Positions 23,491 through 34,356 of a stretch of 64,000 nt of DNA are shown piece after piece. How positions within the stretch are numbered: the first letter of the stretch is position 1; each line of letters begins with the position of its first letter. The translations under genes and the position numbers were made by a program. The DNA lies in NCBI RefSeq assembly GCF_000963865.1, contig NZ_CP011071.1:1368501-1432500 (forward strand), read 5' to 3'. Origin of the DNA: Flagellimonas lutaonensis (GTDB taxonomy: Bacteria > Bacteroidota > Bacteroidia > Flavobacteriales > Flavobacteriaceae). The notes beneath the pieces are model-generated. The model saw nothing but the letters and a program-made list of their open reading frames with translations. It was not told where the DNA came from and did not search any database.

Positions 23491-25908
23491 TTAATCGCCA
23501 TTTAGACGGTCGCGTTCTTTCTTATCGATGCCCCGTTGGTTGTCTTCCAGTCTGAAGTTCCCAAAATTATAGGTAAACCCAAGGCGGATGAATTGGGTTT
23601 CTGGCCTACGACGGTAAAAGTTGTCTTGGTTCAAATACCTTGAGGTATAGGTGGGCACATAAGTGCGCAACACGTCCTCGGCGGCAAGTGAAACTACCGC
23701 ACGGTTGTTCCAAAGGGTCTTGCGCAGGCCCAAAGTGAGATTCAGTTGCTCATCGGATATGTATGAGCCATATAGAAAATTGGAAATGTAGGTTAGGGTG
23801 GCTTCGCCCGTCAGAGAACCATCTTTCGACAGGGTAAGGTAATTGGCCCAATAGGCATAAATGCCATTCAACTCGTTTCTAAACTCTTGATTGTTGCTCT
23901 CAACGGCCAGAAAGGTTTCATTTTCATGAAAGATAGAGACGTAGGCATATACGTACCATGGGTTCAAAATACTCTTGCTAAACGTAAAGTCAAGCCCGTA
24001 TGAGGTGCTCTCAAGCACATTTTGCCTTAATTCCCGCAATGTCTGGTTTTCGTTGTCTTGAAAAACGAGATAATTTATAAACTGGCCATTGTCTCGATAA
24101 TAAAGGTCCACAAAGAATTTGCCCCCATAGGTGTAGTTGAGGTTAAAGTTGTTCGAAAAGTAGGGTCTTAGTCCTAAATTGCCTTCCTCGAAGTCATTTT
24201 CGTTGTTAAAGTTTCTGAACGGGTTGAGGTCATTATACCGTGGGCGATCGACCCGCCGCCCATAATCAAAGGCGAAGCTGTGTTTTTCCGAAGGTGAGTA
24301 CAGTAGGTAAATCGATGGAAATAGTTCAAAAAAATCCTGTTCACTGATGGTGTTCAGCGTAAGCGATACGCCCTGTGCATCTGTAAGCTCGCCCCTAACC
24401 CCAAGTTTCAGAGACCACTTTTCCCAGCTCTTCACCCAACTCAAATAAGCTGCATAGACCTTTTCATCATACTCAAAATCATCTGAAAACGAGGCATCGA
24501 CGGTTTGGCTATTCCCTGTGAAATTGAAATAATCTATAGCGCTTTCGGACGAGATGGATGAGAGCTTTAGCCCCGATTCGAAAGACGAAGCGCCCAAGGG
24601 TGTGGCATAGTCCATCTGCCCAGTAAAAATCTTTATCTGTTGGTCAGATGCCGTGGTGAAGCCAAAGTTTCTTATGAAATCACCGTTGTCGTCAAAATAA
24701 TCTGAATCTATTCTTTGTGAAAAAGACTGATTGAAATTCGTAAAATGTCCGTTGAAAGACAGTTGCGCACCCTGTTTTTTCAGTTTATGGACATAGGTCA
24801 AGTCAAAGGCCAAGTTACTGTTGTCCACATCTATGGTGTTCTCGGTGTTAAATGTTGAATCAATTGCGCCCAATCTGTTTGCAATCTCGGTGTCGAGTAC
24901 GCTTGTCCATTCCTGGTTTGGATTGAACAATACATTCGTGGTAAAATTTAGGCTGTTTTTGTCATCAAATTCATAGTCGAGCACCCCTGTGGCATTATGG
25001 GCCTTGGTTCTCTTGATTTCATCGATGTTGGTTTCCCAAATGGAATAGGGCAGGCCGGTATCGTCAATAAAATTGATGCCCTTGCTTGTTCTTCGAAGCT
25101 CCTTTTTGGGATTGTAGGTGTAATTGGCAAACACATTGAGCTTTTCGGTCTTGTAATAGTGGCTCATTCCAGCGCTGTATTTCGGAAAAACAGCCTGGGT
25201 ATAATTGCCCGTTACGCTACCTTTATAGCCGGGCACAATATTTTTGTTGGTCACAATATTGAGAATTGGACCTCCCTCGGCATCAAAACTGGCGGGAGGG
25301 TTGGCAATCACCTCAACCGACTTGATATTGGTGCCCGAAAGGCCTTCCAACAAATCTTTTGCCTCTTGCCCTGAAATCTGAACCTTTCTGCCATTGAGAT
25401 AAATGGTGGCCGATTGTCCGCGAATCTGCAGCTCTTCTTGGTTGACAATGACCCCTGGGGTGCTTTTTAGAATATCCCATGAATTGCCCTGGGAGACCAC
25501 GGTGTTTTCCACATTGAAAACCAATCGATCGGCCAACCGTTCCAATGTTGGCCTCCTAGCGGTTACAACCACTTCGTCAAGACTTTCGATATCACTTGGC
25601 AAAATAAGCGCCCCCAACGAAATGTCTGATTTTATATCAAGGGGCAAGGGCTTGGACCCCCTACCAACATAACTCGCCTGAAGTAGGTATAGGTCGGGTT
25701 CGATTCCATCCAACAAAAACCTGCCACCCTCATCGGCCGAAGTGCCTTTTACAAAGGTTGAGTCGATGGCGCTCAACAACAGCACATTGGCAAAACCAAT
25801 CGGTTCGTTGCTTTCGTTGACCACCTTTCCGATAATTTGATGGGTCTGAGCCGTCAAATTGCAAAAAACAAAGACCGCCAAAAGTGGCAATAAGCGTAAG
25901 CGTTTCAT
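23491..25908 (-). CDS. TonB-dependent receptor, outer-membrane beta-barrel family
   Basis: This 805-residue outer-membrane protein has a signal peptide (about 1-21, ending LTAQT), a carboxypeptidase-regulatory-like beta domain (about 22-105, IGKVVNESNEPIGFANVLLLSAIDSTFVKGT), a plug domain (about 120-210, with LKSTPGVIVN and IYLNGRKVQISG), and a barrel running to the C-terminus (YNFGNFRLEDNQRG). This barrel family is common in Flavobacteriaceae and is usually without a SusD partner, as here. The ligand is unknown. It is convergent with the TolB-like gene and divergent from lepA. Confidence 0.92.
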   Translation of the reverse strand: MKRLRLLPLLAVFVFCNLTAQTHQIIGKVVNESNEPIGFANVLLLSAIDSTFVKGTSADEGGRFLLDGIEPDLYLLQASYVGRGSKPLPLDIKSDISLGALILPSDIESLDEVVVTARRPTLERLADRLVFNVENTVVSQGNSWDILKSTPGVIVNQEELQIRGQSATIYLNGRKVQISGQEAKDLLEGLSGTNIKSVEVIANPPASFDAEGGPILNIVTNKNIVPGYKGSVTGNYTQAVFPKYSAGMSHYYKTEKLNVFANYTYNPKKELRRTSKGINFIDDTGLPYSIWETNIDEIKRTKAHNATGVLDYEFDDKNSLNFTTNVLFNPNQEWTSVLDTEIANRLGAIDSTFNTENTIDVDNSNLAFDLTYVHKLKKQGAQLSFNGHFTNFNQSFSQRIDSDYFDDNGDFIRNFGFTTASDQQIKIFTGQMDYATPLGASSFESGLKLSSISSESAIDYFNFTGNSQTVDASFSDDFEYDEKVYAAYLSWVKSWEKWSLKLGVRGELTDAQGVSLTLNTISEQDFFELFPSIYLLYSPSEKHSFAFDYGRRVDRPRYNDLNPFRNFNNENDFEEGNLGLRPYFSNNFNLNYTYGGKFFVDLYYRDNGQFINYLVFQDNENQTLRELRQNVLESTSYGLDFTFSKSILNPWYVYAYVSIFHENETFLAVESNNQEFRNELNGIYAYWANYLTLSKDGSLTGEATLTYISNFLYGSYISDEQLNLTLGLRKTLWNNRAVVSLAAEDVLRTYVPTYTSRYLNQDNFYRRRPETQFIRLGFTYNFGNFRLEDNQRGIDKKERDRLNGD

Positions 25909-25999
25909 TCAGAGTTTGGGTTGTCACTCAAATCTAATGAAATTATTTTGAGTAGTTCCCATATTCACCAAAAACCAAGTAGATAGGTTTGAAAAGCGC

Positions 26000-26007
26000 T
26001 ATATTTG
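26000..26007 (+). promoter_or_regulatory. -7 box for lepA
   Basis: TATATTTG matches the TAnnTTTG consensus exactly and lies 40 bases before the lepA ATG at 26047, in the divergent spacer between lepA and the TonB receptor. No perfect TTG is seen at the expected -33 distance. Confidence 0.45.
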
Positions 26008-26046
26008 CACTCATTTAAGACGTTGGCTTTTCTTCGAGGAATATTT

Positions 26047-27843
26047 ATGAAACACATTCGAAATTTTTGCATAATTGCCCATATCGACCATGGTAAGAGT
26101 ACCTTGGCCGACCGCCTGTTGGACTTTACCGGTTCGGTGACCGAGCGTGAAAAAAAAGAGCAACTGCTCGACAACATGGACCTTGAGCGCGAGCGGGGCA
26201 TTACCATTAAAAGCCACGCCATTCAAATGGAGTATGTTCATGAGGGCCAAACATATGTGTTGAACCTTATCGATACTCCGGGCCACGTTGATTTTTCTTA
26301 TGAGGTCTCTCGGTCAATTGCGGCCTGTGAAGGGGCACTTTTGGTGGTCGATGCGGCACAGAGCATTCAAGCCCAGACCATATCAAATCTATATCTGGCC
26401 TTGGAGAACGACCTTGAAATCATTCCTGTTTTGAACAAGGTAGACCTGCCAAGTGCGAACCCCGAAGAGGTGACAGATGACATTGTTGATTTGCTGGGGT
26501 GCAAACCAGAGGAGGTGATTCCGGCCAGTGCAAAGACCAGCATCGGAATTGAAGCTATTCTCACGGCCATCATTGAGCGGGTTCCCGCACCTACTGGGGA
26601 TCCTAAAGCACCCTTGCAGGCCTTGGTCTTTGATTCTGTCTATAATCCCTTTAGGGGGGTTGAAACCTATTTCCGTATTGTCAACGGTGAAATCAAAAAA
26701 GGGCAAAAAATCAAGTTTATGGCCACAGGCAAAAGCTATTTTGCCGATGAGATCGGTACTTTGAAGCTCACCCAAAACCCAAAGGACAAAATTTCAACCG
26801 GTGATGTGGGCTATCTGATCACCGGCATCAAAGATGCCCGTGAGGTAAAGGTGGGCGATACGATCACGTACTCAGAAAATCCCGCAAAAGAGGCAATTGC
26901 TGGATTCGAAGATGTAAAGCCCATGGTATTTGCCGGAATCTATCCCGTAGATACCGAAGATTTTGAAGAACTGCGTTCTTCTATGGAAAAATTACAGCTC
27001 AATGATGCCTCTTTGGTATTTACGCCTGAGAGCAGTGCGGCCCTTGGTTTTGGTTTCCGGTGCGGTTTTCTTGGTATGTTGCACATGGAAATCATACAGG
27101 AACGGCTGGAGCGCGAATTTGATATGACGGTCATAACCACCGTTCCCAACGTTAGCTATCATGCCTTTACCACCAAAGAGCCAGAAAAACCGGTTATTGT
27201 CAACAACCCTTCGGACCTGCCCGACCCCTCTACCCTTGACCGGGTAGAAGAACCCTATATTAAGGCGACCATCATTACCAAGTCAGATTTTGTGGGTAAC
27301 GTTATGTCGCTCTGTATTGAAAAAAGGGGGCAGATTACCAACCAGACGTACCTAACCACCGAACGTGTGGAGTTGACCTTTGATATGCCCTTGGCCGAAA
27401 TTGTTTTTGATTTCTATGATCGGTTGAAAACGGTTTCAAAGGGTTATGCCTCTTTCGATTATACCCCTATCGGGATGCGGGTCTCAAAACTGGTAAGGGT
27501 AGATATTCTATTGAACGCCCAGCCAGTGGATGCCCTTTCGGCACTGGTGCATTTTGACAATGCCTACCACATTGGCAAAAAAATGTGCGAAAAGTTGAAA
27601 GAGCTCATTCCGCGGCAGCAGTTCGACATTCCGATCCAAGCGGCGATCGGCTCAAAGATCATCGCCAGGGAAACCATCAAGGCACTGAGAAAAGATGTGA
27701 CCGCAAAATGTTACGGGGGCGACATTTCACGAAAGCGAAAACTGCTCGAAAAGCAGAAGAAAGGAAAGAAACGTATGCGGCAAGTGGGCAATGTCGAAAT
27801 TCCACAGCAAGCCTTTATGGCCGTTCTGAAACTAAATGATTAA
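26047..27843 (+). CDS. lepA: Elongation factor 4 (LepA)
   Basis: EF4 is a ribosome-bound translational GTPase that acts on stalled or mistranslocated ribosomes. The frame is open from 26005, but the ATG at 26047 gives [20 protein letters not shown], the conserved start, and 598 residues, the standard length. GTPase motifs are clear: [33 protein letters not shown] and NKVDLPSA. The LepA-specific C-terminal domain ends in [26 protein letters not shown]. The stop codon shares the TTAA at 27840-27843 with the stop of the convergent antiporter gene, so the two genes overlap by 4 bases. Confidence 0.98.
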   Translation: MKHIRNFCIIAHIDHGKSTLADRLLDFTGSVTEREKKEQLLDNMDLERERGITIKSHAIQMEYVHEGQTYVLNLIDTPGHVDFSYEVSRSIAACEGALLVVDAAQSIQAQTISNLYLALENDLEIIPVLNKVDLPSANPEEVTDDIVDLLGCKPEEVIPASAKTSIGIEAILTAIIERVPAPTGDPKAPLQALVFDSVYNPFRGVETYFRIVNGEIKKGQKIKFMATGKSYFADEIGTLKLTQNPKDKISTGDVGYLITGIKDAREVKVGDTITYSENPAKEAIAGFEDVKPMVFAGIYPVDTEDFEELRSSMEKLQLNDASLVFTPESSAALGFGFRCGFLGMLHMEIIQERLEREFDMTVITTVPNVSYHAFTTKEPEKPVIVNNPSDLPDPSTLDRVEEPYIKATIITKSDFVGNVMSLCIEKRGQITNQTYLTTERVELTFDMPLAEIVFDFYDRLKTVSKGYASFDYTPIGMRVSKLVRVDILLNAQPVDALSALVHFDNAYHIGKKMCEKLKELIPRQQFDIPIQAAIGSKIIARETIKALRKDVTAKCYGGDISRKRKLLEKQKKGKKRMRQVGNVEIPQQAFMAVLKLND

Positions 27844-29693
27844 TTTGTTGAACCCGAATCATTTTTATCCTTTAATTCAAATCTTTTCCCCAAGTAAACC
27901 AGTATATATCCGGGTTTAATGTCTTCTAATTCGGTGACATAGGCCGAAATTATTTTAATGTCACCATTGGTGTTTTTTAAGAACAGGGGAATAATATTTT
28001 CGTCGGCCTTACTCATTTCTATTAGGCCCTCAAAGTGCTCATTGTCCTTAAGTTGAATCTCATGTATGGTCGGGTATTTTCTCGCAACCTCCATTAAGTT
28101 GATAAAATCAGCTGTGTGAGAGAATAGGCCTTCTTCTGGGTTGTTCTCGGGGTCAGACATCTCTTCTGGATTCATGAGCCTAAACGCCCCATTTTCACCA
28201 AACTGTTTCCCTAAGTTTTCAATAGCATAACGATTAATGTCAGAGTTTGCGGTCAATGCCATAAGATAGCCCACATCGTTCAATTCTATGTTGTCTGTAA
28301 GCGTGTCAGAATATATGTTCGCAACAAAAGCCTCGATTCCCAATTTTTTGGCCTTTTCAATATTGGTGGGATTGTTGTCGATCAGTACCACGTGGCGGCC
28401 GTTGTTTTTCAAGTAATTGGCGATCAATCTCGATACTTTTGAGGCGCCAATAATCAAGATTCCCTCAGATTTTGTCAAAAAGACGCCCACCAATCGCGCA
28501 AAAAGACGAGCGGTAGTGGCATTTAAAAGTACCGTTCCCAATACAATCATAAATACCAATGGCGTTATGTATTCAGCTCCGGGCTCGCCCCTCTGGAGCA
28601 GCTTCGACCCAAAAAGCGAGGCAATTCCTGCCGCTACGATACCCCTTGGGCCCACCCAACCTATGAAAAGCTTCTCATTGAATTTGAGGTCCGAATTCAT
28701 TGAGCTCAAGAAAACGCCCAAAGGCCGAATGACAAAAACAATGACCGCAAACAACAAAACGGTTTTCCAATTGAAGATTAACTGCATATCATTGATGTTG
28801 ATGTTGGCCGCCAAGAGAATGAACAGTATCGATATCAGCAACACACTCAAAGATTCTTTGAAATACAACAGCTCTTTTAAGTTGGGAAGGTTCATATTGC
28901 CCATTACCATGCCCATTACCACTACGGCCAAAAGCCCAGACTCATGGGCAAAAAGATCTGACTCGACAAAAACAAGCAAGACCACAGATAATGAGACAAC
29001 GTTCAACAGGTAGTGTGGAATAAAGTTCTTTTTGATGGCGAATGCCAGGGCATGGGCAAATGTGAAGCCGAAGGTGAAGCCAAAAAGCAAAATTTTGCCA
29101 AATTCTATCAATGCGGTCTTGGTAAATGCCTGGCCCTCGCCTACACTGATGAACTCAAAAACCAAAACGGCCACCAAGGCACCAATGGGGTCAATGAGAA
29201 TGCCCTCCCATTTCAAAACTGTTGACACATTTTTTTTGAGGGGAATGTTTCTCAATATGGGCGTAATGACGGTCGGGCCAGTTACAATGATCAGTGCCGA
29301 GAACAAGAAGGACATTTGCCAAGACAGGTCAAAAATATAATAGGCGGCCAAGCCTGCCCCAAAAAAGGTAACCAACGTACCAACTGTAATAAGTTTCGTG
29401 ATAACGGGCCCTAAGTTGCGAATCTCCGACCGCTTTAGGGTCAACCCTCCCTCGAATAAAATGATGCTTATGGCCAGTGACACAAAATGATACAGTCCGT
29501 CGCCTGGAAAAAGCCCTTTTTCACCATTCCAGATGGGTTCGATCAACTTACTGCCGTCATCTGTATAAAGTGTTGAAATGGGGCCTACCAACAGCCCTAT
29601 CAATATCAATGGTAAAATAGCAGGGAGCTTCAGTCGCCAAGCCACCCATTGGGCAATGATTCCGAGAATGACGATGCCGGCCAGTTCGATCAT
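27840..29693 (-). CDS. CPA1-type Na+/H+ antiporter with C-terminal TrkA-N domain
   Basis: This 617-residue inner-membrane cation/proton antiporter has about thirteen hydrophobic spans (about residues 1-400) with the family [19 protein letters not shown] and [13 protein letters not shown] motifs. It is followed by a cytoplasmic Rossmann TrkA-N regulatory domain (about 410-540, [18 protein letters not shown]) and a short C-terminal segment. The open frame starts at 29738, but the ATG at 29691-29693 ([19 protein letters not shown]) leads straight into the first span. A nucleotide such as NAD(H) probably controls transport through the Rossmann domain. The ion (Na+ or K+) is not determined by sequence. 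It converges on lepA with a 4-base overlap. Confidence 0.92.
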   Translation of the reverse strand: MIELAGIVILGIIAQWVAWRLKLPAILPLILIGLLVGPISTLYTDDGSKLIEPIWNGEKGLFPGDGLYHFVSLAISIILFEGGLTLKRSEIRNLGPVITKLITVGTLVTFFGAGLAAYYIFDLSWQMSFLFSALIIVTGPTVITPILRNIPLKKNVSTVLKWEGILIDPIGALVAVLVFEFISVGEGQAFTKTALIEFGKILLFGFTFGFTFAHALAFAIKKNFIPHYLLNVVSLSVVLLVFVESDLFAHESGLLAVVVMGMVMGNMNLPNLKELLYFKESLSVLLISILFILLAANININDMQLIFNWKTVLLFAVIVFVIRPLGVFLSSMNSDLKFNEKLFIGWVGPRGIVAAGIASLFGSKLLQRGEPGAEYITPLVFMIVLGTVLLNATTARLFARLVGVFLTKSEGILIIGASKVSRLIANYLKNNGRHVVLIDNNPTNIEKAKKLGIEAFVANIYSDTLTDNIELNDVGYLMALTANSDINRYAIENLGKQFGENGAFRLMNPEEMSDPENNPEEGLFSHTADFINLMEVARKYPTIHEIQLKDNEHFEGLIEMSKADENIIPLFLKNTNGDIKIISAYVTELEDIKPGYILVYLGKRFELKDKNDSGSTN

Positions 29694-29905
29694 GGTGGTT
29701 ATTTTTTTGAAATTTACTGTTTTTCTTTTGAACCCCAATTTTTTGCCTTTAGTACTGCATGTTCAGTGTTTTGACTACCGGCACCAATGCCGAGGGTGTC
29801 AAAAGCAGGGGATCGATGAAAATTGTTAAAATACCAATAATAAAAGGGTGTTCTTAAGCCAATTACACTCCTCTTTTCTTATTTTGCGCACCCTTTTCCC
29901 GTTAA

Positions 29906-30769
29906 ATGAGACTATACCCCATAGAGACAGGAAATTTTAAATTGGATGGTGGCGCCATGTTCGGTGTGGTGCCCAAGTCGATATGGAACCGTACCAACCC
30001 TGCCGATTCGAACAACATGATCGACCTGGCGGCCCGCTGCCTATTGGTTGAAGATGGGGAACGTTTGATCCTTATAGACACCGGTCTCGGCAACAAGCAA
30101 TCTGAAAAATTTTTCAGCTACTATTACCTATGGGGCAACCACTCGCTGGATGCCTCTTTGAAAAAATATGGCTTTCACCGCAATGATGTTACCGATGTGT
30201 TCATGACCCACTTGCATTTTGACCATTGTGGGGGAGGCATTCAATGGAACAAAGACCGCACGGGCTATGAACCTGCTTTTAAAAACGCCCACTTCTGGTC
30301 CAATGAAGACCATTGGCAATGGGCCACCAACCCAAACGCCCGTGAGAAAGCCTCTTTTTTAAAAGAGAACCTGCTGCCCATGCAAGAGAGCGGGCAACTC
30401 AACTTTATCTCACCGACCACTGAATGCTTTTTGGAAGGGTCTGAGCTGGGTTTTGGCATTTTATTTGTCGATGGACACACCGAAAAGCAAATGTTACCCC
30501 ATATTTCATACAAAGGAAAAACAGTGGTATTTGTCGCAGACCTTATACCGACCTTGGGACATATTCCCCTGCCCTATGTAATGGGCTACGATGTTCGGCC
30601 CTTGGAAACGTTGACCGAAAAGAGTGCCTTTTTGAACAGGGCGGCTGACGAGGGATACCTTCTCTTCTTCGAACACGACGCCCACAACCAGATTTGCACC
30701 CTCAAGCACACCGAAAAAGGGGTCAGGTTCGACGAAGTATTTACCTTTGATGAAATTTTTAACGATTGA
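29906..30769 (+). CDS. MBL-fold metallo-hydrolase
   Basis: This 287-residue metallo-beta-lactamase-fold hydrolase has no signal peptide, so it is probably cytoplasmic. The zinc-binding HxHxDH motif is THLHFDHCGGG (about residues 111-121), with further ligands in VDGHTEKQMLPHISY and FEHDAHNQ. LLVEDGERLILIDTGLG is a typical family strand. Relatives include lactonases and various esterases, so the substrate cannot be named. Its 3' end lies 19 bases before the start of the S8 protease lipoprotein gene, so the two are probably co-transcribed. Confidence 0.92.
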   Translation: MRLYPIETGNFKLDGGAMFGVVPKSIWNRTNPADSNNMIDLAARCLLVEDGERLILIDTGLGNKQSEKFFSYYYLWGNHSLDASLKKYGFHRNDVTDVFMTHLHFDHCGGGIQWNKDRTGYEPAFKNAHFWSNEDHWQWATNPNAREKASFLKENLLPMQESGQLNFISPTTECFLEGSELGFGILFVDGHTEKQMLPHISYKGKTVVFVADLIPTLGHIPLPYVMGYDVRPLETLTEKSAFLNRAADEGYLLFFEHDAHNQICTLKHTEKGVRFDEVFTFDEIFND

Positions 30770-30788
30770 CAAAGCAAATTGCACTTAT

Positions 30789-32438
30789 ATGATAACTAGA
30801 TTTCTGAAACTTCCTTTTGCCATTTTAGGGATTTCTTTTTTGATGGGGGGCTGTGGGGCCACTACATTGGTCACCACCCCGGTGGAAAATATTGACACTG
30901 TTCCTAAAAAAGTGGCCGAACTAACCGAGGCCGAAAAGCGACGATGGGGCCATGCAGACCTGGTGACCGACACCATACCGGGCATGAGCATTGACCGGGC
31001 CTATACCGATATTATCAAGAACAAGAAGGGGCAAACGGTAATCGTGGCCGTACTCGATTCGGGCATCGACCTTGACCATGAAGACCTTGACGATGTTCTT
31101 TGGGTCAATAAAGATGAGCGGCCCGGTAATGGAAAAGACGATGACGGCAATGGCTATATAGACGATGTGCATGGTTATAACTTTTTGGGCGAATCGTACC
31201 ATGAGCAGTTGGAGTATGCCCGGATTCTGCGCCTAAACCTAGGCGATGCCGCCCTAAGGGCAAAGGCAAAGGCAAAACTTGATAGCGAATATCCGGAAGC
31301 ATTGCGGAACAAACAGCAATACGAACAAATTTTGCAAGTGGTAAAAAATGCCGATGAGGCCGTCAAGAAAGAACTGGGCAAAGACTCCTATGCCAAAAAG
31401 GACGTGCTGGCCATTGAGCCCAAGACCGATGCGATGCAGCAACACGTGGCCGTCTTGACCCAAATGTACAATTACGGCGACACCATCGAAGAAGTGCTTG
31501 AAGAATTGGAGAAGGGCATCAACTATTTTGCCGAAAGGGTCAACTACAACCTGAACAAAGACTTCAACGGCCGCAAAGTGGTGGGTGACAACCCCTACGA
31601 CATTGCCGATACGGCCTACGGCGACGGAAACCCTGACAATAGGGTCAAAGATGAAAGCCATGGAACCCATGTGGCTGGTATCATTGCCGCTGAAAGAAAC
31701 AATGGGAAAGGCGTCGACGGTGTCGCCAACAACGTCAAGATCATGGCCATACGGGCAGTGCCAAACGGCGACGAATACGACAAAGACATCGCCTTGGGTA
31801 TCCGATATGCCGTCGACAATGGTGCCAAGATCATTAATTGTAGCTTCGGAAAGTCATTTTCGCCCAACCCTGAATGGGTATATGATGCCATTCGATACGC
31901 CGCGCAGAACGATGTGTTGATCGTACATGCGGCCGGCAACGATGGTGAGAACCTCGATGATCCCAATAACCCCAACTACCCGAACGACCATAGGTTTTCT
32001 GGAGAGGAATTCACCGACAATGTGCTCACTGTTGGCGCGTTGACAAGCGATTATGGTTCGGGTATGGTGGCCGTGTTTTCGAACTATGGAAAACAGAATG
32101 TGGATATTTTTGCCCCTGGTGACGATATCTATTCAACGCTTCCCAACAACGACTATGATTTTCAGGGGGGCACCTCAATGGCCGCTCCGGCAGTGGCTGG
32201 CATCGCGGCGTTGATTCGCTCATATTATCCAAAATTGACGGCCAAACAAGTGAAAGAAATCATCATGCAGTCGGGGCTGTCGTCAAAGGCCTCCGTTATC
32301 GTTTCGGGCGACCCCGAAAAGGCCACTACCTTTGATAACATCTCTAAATCCGGAAAAATGGTCAACGCCTACAATGCATTGATTTTGGCCGAAAGCATTT
32401 CCAAAGGAAAAAAAACGCTTGATTTTAACGCAGAATAA
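30789..32438 (+). CDS. S8 (subtilisin-type) serine peptidase lipoprotein
   Basis: This 549-residue protease has a lipoprotein signal peptide (MITRFLKLPFAILG, lipobox GGC with Cys22). The open frame runs upstream to 30747 into the MBL gene, but the ATG at 30789 fits the signal peptide. The catalytic triad is D90 (VAVLDSGID), H291 (ESHGTHVAGI) and S463 (GGTSMAAPAVAG). An insertion of roughly 180 residues lies between the Asp and His motifs (about 105-285), which is long for the family and is rich in charged helix. It lies 3 bases before an M1 metallopeptidase gene, so two exported proteases share a transcript. Confidence 0.94.
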   Translation: MITRFLKLPFAILGISFLMGGCGATTLVTTPVENIDTVPKKVAELTEAEKRRWGHADLVTDTIPGMSIDRAYTDIIKNKKGQTVIVAVLDSGIDLDHEDLDDVLWVNKDERPGNGKDDDGNGYIDDVHGYNFLGESYHEQLEYARILRLNLGDAALRAKAKAKLDSEYPEALRNKQQYEQILQVVKNADEAVKKELGKDSYAKKDVLAIEPKTDAMQQHVAVLTQMYNYGDTIEEVLEELEKGINYFAERVNYNLNKDFNGRKVVGDNPYDIADTAYGDGNPDNRVKDESHGTHVAGIIAAERNNGKGVDGVANNVKIMAIRAVPNGDEYDKDIALGIRYAVDNGAKIINCSFGKSFSPNPEWVYDAIRYAAQNDVLIVHAAGNDGENLDDPNNPNYPNDHRFSGEEFTDNVLTVGALTSDYGSGMVAVFSNYGKQNVDIFAPGDDIYSTLPNNDYDFQGGTSMAAPAVAGIAALIRSYYPKLTAKQVKEIIMQSGLSSKASVIVSGDPEKATTFDNISKSGKMVNAYNALILAESISKGKKTLDFNAE

Positions 32439-32441
32439 CCT

Positions 32442-34289
32442 ATGAAGTACCGCGCATTATTTTTACTGTTTCTTACCGTGTCATTGAACATCATGGCACA
32501 GGGCAACCATTGCTATTGGCAACAAAGGGCCGATTATTTGATGGATGTTGAGATGGATGTCAAAACCTTTCAGTACAAGGGTGCTCAAAAATTGACTTAT
32601 ACCAACAATTCGCCCGACACCTTGAACAGGGTCTACTACCATCTCTATTTCAACGCTTTTCAGCCCGGAAGCGAGATGGATGTTCGGTTGCAAACCATAA
32701 AAGACCCCGACGGAAGAATGATGGAGGATGGCAAGAGCAGAATAGCCTCCTTGACTGAAGATGAAATGGGCCATTTGCATGTAAAGACTTTGAAACACGA
32801 CGGGCAACCGGTCAAATTTGTCGAAGAGGGCACTATTTTGGTGGTGTACCTCGACAAGCCCATTCTACCTGGCCAAAAAACCGTGTTCGATATGGAGTTC
32901 GAAGGGCAAGTGCCATTGCAAATTCGCCGTTCGGGCCGCAACAGCAAAGAGGGCGTGGCCTTGTCAATGAGCCAATGGTACCCAAAAATATCGGAATACG
33001 ATTTCGAGGGTTGGCACCCCAACCCCTATATCGCTAGAGAATTTCATGGGGTTTGGGGCGATTATGATGTGAAGATCACCATCGACAAAGAATATACCAT
33101 CGGAGGCACCGGATATTTGCAAAATCCACAAGAAATCGGTCACGGCTATGAGGCACCGGGCACCAAGGTCAAGCACAAGGGCAAAACACTCACTTGGCAT
33201 TTCAAGGCACCAATGGTTCACGATTTTATGTGGGGGGCAGATCCTGAATACATTCACGAAACACTGCATATGGAAAACGGCACCACCCTGCATTTTTTCT
33301 ATAAAGACAAACCTGAAATAGCGGAGAACTGGAAAAACCTTCAGCCCAAAACTGCCGAGGCCATGGAGTTCTTCAACAAAAATATCGGGCCTTACCCCTA
33401 CCAACAGTACTCAGTTGTACAAGGGGGTGATGGTGGCATGGAATATGCGATGAGCACCTTTATCACCGGGGAAAGAAGTTTTGGCAGCCTTGTCGGTGTG
33501 ATGGTGCACGAGCTTGCCCATTCGTGGTTTCAGCACGTTTTGGCCACCAACGAATCAAAACATGCCTGGATGGACGAGGGCTTCACCTCTTTTATCAGCA
33601 GTCTTTGCATGAACGAGATCATGGAACAGGGGAAGCAAAATCCTTTTGAAGGATCGTACAAGGGCTACTTTGCCTTGGTCAATTCTGGCAAAGAACAACC
33701 GCAGACCACCCATGCCGATCGGTACGACCTAAACTTTGCCTATGGCGTATCTGCCTACAGCAAGGGCTCTATCTTTTTGGCACAATTGGGGTATGTAATC
33801 GGGCAGGATAAGCTCATGCAGACGCTCAGAAAGTATTATGACGATTTCAAGTTCAAACATCCCACGCCCAACGATTTCATTCGAACGGCCGAAAAAGTCA
33901 CGGACATGGAGCTCGACTGGTATTTAACGGATTGGACCCAAACCACCAACACCATCGACTACGGCATCAAAGAGGTGGTGGCCGAGGGCGACAAGACCAA
34001 GGTGGTTATGGAGCGTATCGGGCTGATGCCAATGCCGCTGGATATTTTATTGGTCGATTCACAGGGCAACCAAGAAACCTATTACGTGCCCCTCAGGATG
34101 ATGCGCGGCGAAAAGGAAAATCCGTACAGCCAGTTGAACCGCACTGTTCTTGACGATTGGGCCTGGGCCTTCCCCAGTTATGAATTTACCATCGATAGGC
34201 CGATAAATGAAATCGAAGCCGTTGTCATAGACCCTTCGATGCTCATGGCCGATATTGACCGTGCCAACAACACCTGGCAGAAAGAATAA
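32442..34289 (+). CDS. M1-family zinc aminopeptidase, exported
   Basis: This 615-residue gluzincin peptidase has a signal peptide (about residues 1-20, ending IMAQG). Zinc ligands are H356, H360 (HELAH) and E379 (WMDEGFTSF); the exopeptidase motif is GGMEYAMST. The N-terminal half is the M1 beta-sandwich, and a helical C-terminal region ends at 615. There is no T9SS sorting domain, so it is likely periplasmic. It follows the S8 lipoprotein protease by 3 bases, and together with the MBL gene they form a run on one transcript that ends at the hairpin at 34307-34344. Confidence 0.95.
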   Translation: MKYRALFLLFLTVSLNIMAQGNHCYWQQRADYLMDVEMDVKTFQYKGAQKLTYTNNSPDTLNRVYYHLYFNAFQPGSEMDVRLQTIKDPDGRMMEDGKSRIASLTEDEMGHLHVKTLKHDGQPVKFVEEGTILVVYLDKPILPGQKTVFDMEFEGQVPLQIRRSGRNSKEGVALSMSQWYPKISEYDFEGWHPNPYIAREFHGVWGDYDVKITIDKEYTIGGTGYLQNPQEIGHGYEAPGTKVKHKGKTLTWHFKAPMVHDFMWGADPEYIHETLHMENGTTLHFFYKDKPEIAENWKNLQPKTAEAMEFFNKNIGPYPYQQYSVVQGGDGGMEYAMSTFITGERSFGSLVGVMVHELAHSWFQHVLATNESKHAWMDEGFTSFISSLCMNEIMEQGKQNPFEGSYKGYFALVNSGKEQPQTTHADRYDLNFAYGVSAYSKGSIFLAQLGYVIGQDKLMQTLRKYYDDFKFKHPTPNDFIRTAEKVTDMELDWYLTDWTQTTNTIDYGIKEVVAEGDKTKVVMERIGLMPMPLDILLVDSQGNQETYYVPLRMMRGEKENPYSQLNRTVLDDWAWAFPSYEFTIDRPINEIEAVVIDPSMLMADIDRANNTWQKE

Positions 34290-34306
34290 TACTGTTTACC
34301 CTTTAC

Positions 34307-34344
34307 AGAATCCGTTCGGGGTCATCGGTTCTCGAACGGATTCT
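34307..34344 (+). terminator. Stem-loop terminator between the M1 peptidase and rnpA
   Basis: A 12-bp stem (arms 34307-34318 and 34333-34344, core GAATCCGTTCG/CGAACGGATTC) with a 14-base loop is followed by the T-rich run TTTACATTTAT. It lies 18 bases after the M1 stop and 12 bases before the rnpA ATG. Confidence 0.6.
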
Positions 34345-34356
34345 TTACATTTATAA

